From positions 434,001-498,000 of the forward strand of contig NW_025408687.1 in the NCBI RefSeq assembly GCF_020360975.1: a DNA stretch of 64,000 nt. Reading direction: 5' to 3'. The position numbers and the translations under genes are program-made. Below, piece after piece: positions 58,817 to 64,000 of this stretch (position 1 is the first letter of the stretch; each line of letters opens with the position of its first letter). The notes beneath the pieces are model-generated. The model searched no databases. It was not told the origin of the DNA and worked only from the letters and a program-made list of their open reading frames with translations. The stretch comes from Hirsutella rhossiliensis. Lineage: Eukaryota > Ascomycota > Sordariomycetes > Hypocreales > Ophiocordycipitaceae.

Positions 58817-58882
58817 GGCCCAAGTTATCTATCCACCCACTTTCATTAACTGTACACCCAAAAAGTGGATTAACTGTGGCTG
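58817..58882 (+). repeat. MULE left terminal inverted repeat
   Basis: Matches the inverse of 61365-61428 with small gaps. It contains ATTAACTGTACACCC and AAAAGTGGATTAACTGTGG. Confidence 0.9.
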
Positions 58883-59329
58883 ACGGCCGAAGAGGGCCGA
58901 TACCGCCAATTTGTATGCACACATTCTCTACGATAAGTAGAGCCAGGTAGTAACAGTTCTCCTTCAACGATAAGGCACCCAAAATTGAAGCTATTCGTAC
59001 TGCGCTTTCTATGCTGATGAGACTATTCTTTGGTGTTTACAACAGGCCTCCTTCTTCGAGTGCACTACGTGCCTGATCCGCTTCATCTAACTGTGATTCC
59101 AATTGATCCCATACATCCTCAAGGGCGGCATCGTCCGTGAGGCCGGCGACGAAGATGCAGTCTTGGGTCTCCGCCGTACCGGCTGATCGTCGTCATCAGA
59201 GACTGGCGTTTGACGCCCGGCTTGTTGATACGCCCGTTGCATCAGTGTGCCTGCCTCGTACGTATCGCCGTTTTCCTCGATGCCGCAGCCCTCGTTCCGT
59301 TGAAGTCATCGCGGCCGTTACCGTACCCG

Positions 59330-61198
59330 TCATCGCCGCTGGTGCCGTTGAGGAGGAGGCAGTCGTATAGCCTCAGCCCGCTCATGCCGTTCAGCGATCT
59401 CGTGATGTGACGGATCCCGCCGCGTTGATCTTGACCGCCGTGACTCTTCGAGGTTGAGTGAGCCCTTGGGGCGGCCCTTAGCCCTGATAACTTGTGGCTC
59501 GTATGGTGCCCGAGTAGGGCTTGTGCCCTGAGCGCTTGTATCGATCGGAATATACCAAAATGGGTCGAAGTCGTCGAGTGTAAGGGAGGTATTGGTGTTG
59601 ATAGACTCGAAGATTCGATGGCAGCACGGTAGCCCTCGACTAGTAGCCCAATTACAAGGACATTGACCTGGCGGCGGTTTGGCCCGTTGACTTCGGGGGT
59701 CTAGAGGGATCTTGCGATGCTCATCTATTAGTAGCTTTAACGCATATGACGATACTCGCTCGCGGATCGGCATATACGGCGCCTGTAGGAGAACGTTGAT
59801 ATCTTGTGGAGGTTTCGATTCTCTATCGCTGTGATCTGAGCAGCCTGATGGCCCCAGAAGCGTTCGAATCGTTGGAAAACGGTCGTCAAATCGCCCGTAC
59901 AGGACCAAAGGAACTTCTTCATATGAGAGTGAAGTCCTCGACGATCGAGGTCGTTGTACGCCCGAAGTGGCGATATTGATTAACGAAACAAGATACAAAC
60001 TTCTCCTTCCAAGGCGTTAGCCACGTATTGCAACAGTATTGTATAGCTGCAAGCGGGTGGCGGCCTGGTGTCTCAAATTGGCGTAAACGTTCGTTGAAGC
60101 TATTCACATCTTGTGACTTGACGATCTCGTTCCACTCTTGTAGAAACGCTTGGAATGCCGGGGCCCGTACGACTCGATTGCCGATTTTTGATGCCTTAGG
60201 GAAAAATTGCTTGCATTTCGCAACGACATTCTGGTTAATATGCCACGTGCAGAGAAGGTTAGTACTGTTTTGAAGCTCGCGAAAGCTATCTAACGCCTTA
60301 AGCAACGCAGTATCTCGGTCCGTGACAGTGACCCTTGAAATGGGATCGACTCCTTCTCGCAAAGGACTAGCAGCAACGAGATAGCCCAATAGTAATGGGA
60401 CTCGGTCTCGCCGTTCAAGAAGATAGAGGCAATAGAGAACGTTTTGTTATCTCGAGTGGCCGCGCAGATATTCAATAACGGCATATTGAATCGGTTCGTC
60501 TTGTAGGTACAGTCGAGGACGAGGACATCGTGATGCTGACGCCATCGATGGAAGGTAGCACGAGGCGCGAGAAATAGCCCAGTTAGCCGGCCCTGGGGAT
60601 CACGACTATCTCGATGAAAGAAGTCGGACTTATCTAGCCGGTCGTAGAGAAACTGAAGAGGCGTACGGCCAGCTAGTTCTTCCTGACGGTGCCTAGCCAA
60701 GGCGTTACTCACGTCTTGAGCCGTGATACCGGCTAAACGAGGATCGTCGTGAACCAGGTCACGAAGCTCGCCAGCAATATCGGTCGGCCGGGTATTGTTA
60801 TTAAACTTCCGGATAATGTCGTCGCGATACTTCTGGATAACAAGCGCCCGGTACTTCGGAAAGACCATCGGGTCATCAACAAGGCGATGATTGTGAACAT
60901 CGTGAAGATAAGAGATAGTCCAGTAACCGCGTTTTTCCTTCAACGAGAGGCGAAATTCACAGTCTGTTTTCTGGGTTGCTGTATTGAGGCGACGACGAGA
61001 GATATGAGCAGCTTTATCCTTCCGATTTTCGTAGGGGCCGGCCTTGATACAACGAACAAGTGCAGACTTGCGTTGGCCAGCGTTATCCCGCTTCGATGTT
61101 CGAATGTGTAGGGCGTAGCCCTCAGCCTCAGCAACGGTATCGGCGGCTTCCATCGCGGCCTGGAAGGTCGGGAATAGTGTCTTCGTAAGCGACTCCAT
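59330..61198 (-). pseudogene. MULE transposase (FAR1/Hop type), frameshifted
   Basis: ATG at 61198 opens a 302-residue frame with an N-terminal FAR1-like zinc-binding region (residues 15-95, ending KTDCEFRLSLKEKRGYWTIS and HDVHNHRL). The MULE DDE core follows: VLVLDCTYKTNRFNMPLLNI holds the first Asp. The frame breaks at about 60390 after SHYYWAI and resumes as GYLVAASPLREGVDPISRVT with VTDRDTALLKAL (second Asp) and LLCTWHINQNVV. Further breaks lie near 59930 and 59805. The C-terminal SWIM zinc finger reads CPCNWATSRGLPCCHRIF. At least three frameshifts leave it inactive. Confidence 0.88.
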
Positions 61199-61364
61199 GA
61201 TTCGGGCTCGTAAGGGCAGAAACGCGGTGCGAATAGCTTCAGTTTTGATGGTATTGCTGATAGTTACGGTTACAGGATGTTGTTACGCAAGCATCACGAA
61301 CTGGCCAGCTGGCCGGCCGGGAATGGGCGCACCAAAATTAGCGGCATCGGCACTGCGCCTGACC

Positions 61365-61428
61365 CAGCCACAGTTGATCCACTTTTTGGTGTACAGTTAA
61401 TAAAAGGAGGTGTATAGATAATTGGGCC
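61365..61428 (-). repeat. MULE right terminal inverted repeat
   Basis: Inverted partner of 58817-58882. The outermost bases are GGGCC read inward from 61428. Confidence 0.9.
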
Positions 61429-61437
61429 CCTTATATA
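61429..61437 (+). repeat. MULE target-site duplication, right
   Basis: CCTTATATA, identical to 58808-58816. Confidence 0.9.
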
Positions 61438-61478
61438 ATGCGGTGCAGCTGCGAATACCTTCAACAACAGACACGCAA

Positions 61479-61573
61479 GCCCCGGTAGCTCAACGGTAGA
61501 GCGTTTCAACTGCAAAGTTGTAGAAACGGCAAGTGCCTTGGAAAGGTCGCCAGTTCAACTCTGGCCCGGGGCA
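61479..61573 (+). tRNA. tRNA-Cys (anticodon GCA) with 21-nt intron
   Basis: The acceptor stem GCCCCGG (61479-61485) pairs with CCGGGGC (61566-61572), followed by discriminator A. The D arm is GCTC AACGGTA GAGC. The T arm is GCCAG TTCAACT CTGGC (61549-61565). The anticodon stem TTCAA/TTGGA holds the loop CT-GCA-A with anticodon GCA at 61512-61514. A 21-nt intron (61516-61536) begins one base after the anticodon, the canonical eukaryotic place, leaving a mature tRNA of 74 nt. There is one extra base between D stem and anticodon stem. A T8 run follows as terminator. Confidence 0.93.
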
Positions 61574-61578
61574 GTTCC

Positions 61579-61586
61579 TTTTTTTT
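61579..61586 (+). terminator. RNA polymerase III terminator of tRNA-Cys
   Basis: Eight consecutive T on the coding strand, 5 nt after the discriminator base. Confidence 0.9.
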
Positions 61587-62357
61587 CCCCTGTTCAGGCT
61601 GCTCAGGCTGTCTGTTCAGTTTGCCCGTGTTCGTCTTTGACTGAGCAACCGGTTGCCCTGCAGCGGCCTTGTCCAATCAGGTGCGGCGCCGCGACATGGT
61701 CGGTACTTGCGGCATGTACCTCTGCCCACGCAGACAACGCCTTCCAACCTCAAGCCACGTCGAAAGGAAGCCTTTCATACTGTGAGGAAACCACTGGGTT
61801 GTGCAGGCAAAAGCGAAGTGACACTCCAACAGATGACCTGGCAGTGGACCCTGTATGCCATGAAGGTGCTGGTGGCAGCTGACACTTACATGGTATATAA
61901 CACACATACATACCAATAGCCCTGCTCGAGAGCCGAGGCGTCCTCCCCGTTGCACTTGAACATGAGACGGACGTCCTCGGAGGAAATGTCAAGAATCAAG
62001 GTGAGTGCGCCTCTGACTATAATTTCAAAGTCTACGTCTCTAGGTATCATTCCCAAGGCTCCTAGCATGCGCTCTGCTCGTCTTCGACCGCCCAAGAATG
62101 GGCACTTATCAACATGATGAAACGACAAGCTGAATGACTAGATTCTTGTGCACCCTGCCCCCATCTTCAAGTCGAGGCTTCCAACGACTCGGAAAGTCGT
62201 CGCCAGTCCGTCTCCATCGTCACTCCATGAGCAGCCAGTGACCCGACGTCTGAACAAAATCAATCTCGATTCCCTCCGATAAAAAAAACACGCTGCTGCC
62301 ATATAAAAGACGTCGACAAGAACCACAAAACCCCCCTGCTCACCCCGACGCTTCGCC
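61587..62357. other. Intergenic region
   Basis: 771 bases between the tRNA and the capping-protein stop. No convincing gene; short open frames on both strands are not protein-like. An A-run lies at 62281-62289. Confidence 0.5.
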
Positions 62358-63377
62358 TCACCGCTTCATACTCCCGATAATCTCCCTCTGCGTCTCGCGG
62401 TCCTTGGCCCCCTCGCTCAGGCTCCCCACGCTGCGCAGGTCGCCTACCACGTCCTTTGCCTTGCCAAAGTACACCTCTTGCAGCAGGTTGCGCATCTTGA
62501 GCTCCATGTCCTCGACCAGCCGCCCAATGTTGGCAATGTGGCTGTCGTCGCTCTCCACCGGCAGGTCCTGCTCCACCTGCCGCGTCATGTTGCCGCTCAG
62601 GTCCATGTCGCCGATGGCGCCCTCGCTCGTCGACAGGGACAGGATGACCGTCGACGTCAGCTTGTAGTGCGTCGTGCGCCCGCGCTCAATGGCTTCGAAG
62701 ACGTGGATCGAGTCCCAGATGCCTTCCGTTGGTCCGCCGGGGGTGGCGGCTGCGTGCCATTAGTCTCCGTCCGAGCTCCCCGTCCCGCAAAATCAAGAGG
62801 AGGGACAGGTGTGGCTGTCCAGGGGCCGGGGAACTCACACTTCTTGAGCAGCACCACGCCGGCAAAGCCATCGTCGAGGTTCCAAAAATAGACGCTGCTC
62901 ACGCCGCCCTCGTAGTAGAGCTCGCGATAGATATCAAACGCCTCGTTTGCCTTGACCTCCATCTTCCTCACCCGCTCGCTTGGGACCGCACCCTCGCCCG
63001 CGCCCTCGTTGCCGCCGCCCGCCCCGACGCCGCCCGCGCCGCCCTCGTCGAGCGGCGGGTCGAATTGGTTGGACCAGGGGGAGCGGTAGCTGTCGCCGTC
63101 GCGGTTGTAGTCGCAGAGCAGGTAGTCGCGCCCCGTCTGCTTGCAGCGCCGCAGCGTCAGGGGCTGGTCGACCGAGGAGAGGAGGTCTTCGGTCAGGTCC
63201 GGCGCGAGCGCGATGATGGAGTTGAGGTGCGAGCTCGTGTGCTTGGGGTTGAGGCGTCGGAGGAGGTCGCTGCGACAGGCCCTTCCGGTCAGCTCTGCCG
63301 CATCTCGGCGTGTTGGAAAACGAAGGGGAGAGAGATGCTTACAGAGCCGAGTCGAAGGGGTCGGCGGCGGCGGCCAT
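62358..63377 (-). CDS. CAP2: F-actin capping protein subunit beta
   Basis: Three exons on the minus strand, 63377-63343, 63269-62839 and 62749-62358, 285 residues, the size expected for CapZ beta. With the alpha subunit it caps barbed ends of actin filaments at endocytic patches. Exon 1 is [12 protein letters not shown], joined to [20 protein letters not shown]. Then come [20 protein letters not shown] (a strongly conserved motif), [18 protein letters not shown] across the second junction, and [16 protein letters not shown]. The C-terminal tentacle helix follows [13 protein letters not shown] sequence ([20 protein letters not shown]). A Gly/Ala-rich loop between residues 85 and 110 appears inserted relative to yeast. 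Introns start gtaagc and gtgagt. Confidence 0.95.
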
Positions 63378-64000
63378 GGTGGAGGGCCGCGAGGAGTGGG
63401 GGACCTGGGGGAGTGGATTGGAGGGGTCTGATGGCCGTGTCAGTCGTGCACTTGTGTGCTTTCCATATGTGTGTGCCCTTGGTTGGCAGAGGGCTCGGTG
63501 ATGATGAAGCACGAAACGTCGGCTGCGCTTAGGCGGGGTCGATGTCCGACAATGCTGCTGCGGCGCACGGTGCGATAAGATAAGACGATGACCGTCACGC
63601 CGGACCGACGGGCAACCCCAACACAACTCCAACACAACTCCAACACGAAGCTGCCACTGCACTCAGTGGAATCAGTCTCTCCCACATCCTCCAGTATCGT
63701 CGTCCAGAGCAGTCGAGACAGTCACGCTACGCCCCTTTCAAGACACGCCTCTTGGCCTATCCAACGTCCATTCCCACGACATACAGCTCGACTTGTACAA
63801 CCAAAGCACGCCGCCCCCATCCAAGCAACCGCCATTGATCCATTTCGCAGCAAGCCTCGACCCATCCCTCTGCCCAACAGCCCCCCTCTCTCTCTCGCTC
63901 CGTCTGATGAGCACCTAAAGTAATCCCCACAGAACGCCTCGCCCACAGTTGCAATGCAAACCCAACCAGTAACTTGCTCCCCCTCCCCCTTCCTCTCCCG
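63378..64000. promoter_or_regulatory. Upstream region of the capping-protein gene
   Basis: 623 bases to the window edge. It includes a threefold CCAACACAACT-like direct repeat at about 63617-63643. No gene is visible before the window ends. Confidence 0.45.

Larger units (their letters stand above)
58817..61428 (-). mobile_element. Mutator-like DNA transposon (MULE) with TIRs and 9-bp TSD
   Basis: The 2.6-kb element starts GGCCCAAGTTATCTAT and its right end, read inverted, starts GGCCCAATTATCTATA. The inverted repeats (58817-58882 and 61365-61428, about 65 bp) share the block TTAACTGTACACC, AAAAAGTGGAT and AACTGTGGCTG with some mismatches and indels. A perfect 9-bp duplication flanks it. One minus-strand transposase gene fills the interior. 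The element is not RIPed. It landed 41 nt upstream of the tRNA-Cys gene. Confidence 0.93.

Noticed and set aside
52741..61437. Secondary-metabolite gene cluster
   Set aside because: No synthase, transporter or cluster regulator is present; the sulfotransferase-like gene is truncated.

Overview
The window is nuclear DNA of a filamentous ascomycete, most likely a Sordariomycete and probably Hypocreales. Genes carry short GT-AG introns (about 50-220 nt) with fungal CTRAY-like branch points. The left 6 kb shows repeat-induced point mutation (RIP), and the gene set is typically pezizomycotine: a 2179-residue Ras-associating adenylate cyclase, a CreB-type deubiquitinase, a HET-domain protein and Tad1-type LINEs. 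Gene models were assembled by hand from splice sites and protein family conservation; none was confirmed by database search.

Layout. 1-6080: AT-rich, RIP-saturated repeat block. It holds a minus-strand RNase H fossil of a LINE and a complete 1.86-kb Fot1/Pot2-type pogo transposon with 49-bp terminal inverted repeats (TIRs). 6184-6304: short inverted repeat at the isochore edge. 6651-21359: housekeeping genes: SDHAF1, an unknown gene with an in-frame TAG, a secreted lipase, a PSI-domain membrane protein, the MoaD-like molybdopterin synthase subunit, dynamitin, RTC4 and a GH13 alpha-glucosidase. 21683-27627: a full-length Tad1-like LINE with a perfect 15-bp target-site duplication (TSD), not RIPed but heavily frameshifted. 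30269-37147: adenylate cyclase with tandem uORFs. 37755-51930: ALG12, YOS1, creB, the mitochondrial phosphate carrier, a CBS-domain protein, a calycin-like unknown and an atypical SDR. 52741-61437: accessory island with an SRPK-like kinase pseudogene, an intact HET gene, a truncated sulfotransferase-like gene and a Mutator-like element with 9-bp TSD. 61479-61573: intron-containing tRNA-Cys. 62358-63377: F-actin capping protein beta.

Functional links are those of a normal chromosome arm. ALG12 and YOS1 share a divergent promoter and both serve the secretory pathway. Adenylate cyclase (cAMP signalling), CreB (carbon repression) and a GH13 glucosidase touch carbon sensing, but this is not an operon or a cluster. 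No secondary-metabolite cluster or CRISPR array is present.

Most notable: the asymmetrically RIPed transposon, the un-RIPed frame-broken LINE with intact TSDs, the gene interrupted by one TAG, the 14-nt creB microexon whose downstream intron splits the catalytic Cys codon, the overlapping uORFs ending 2 nt before the adenylate cyclase start, and the kinase relic lacking its catalytic loop.
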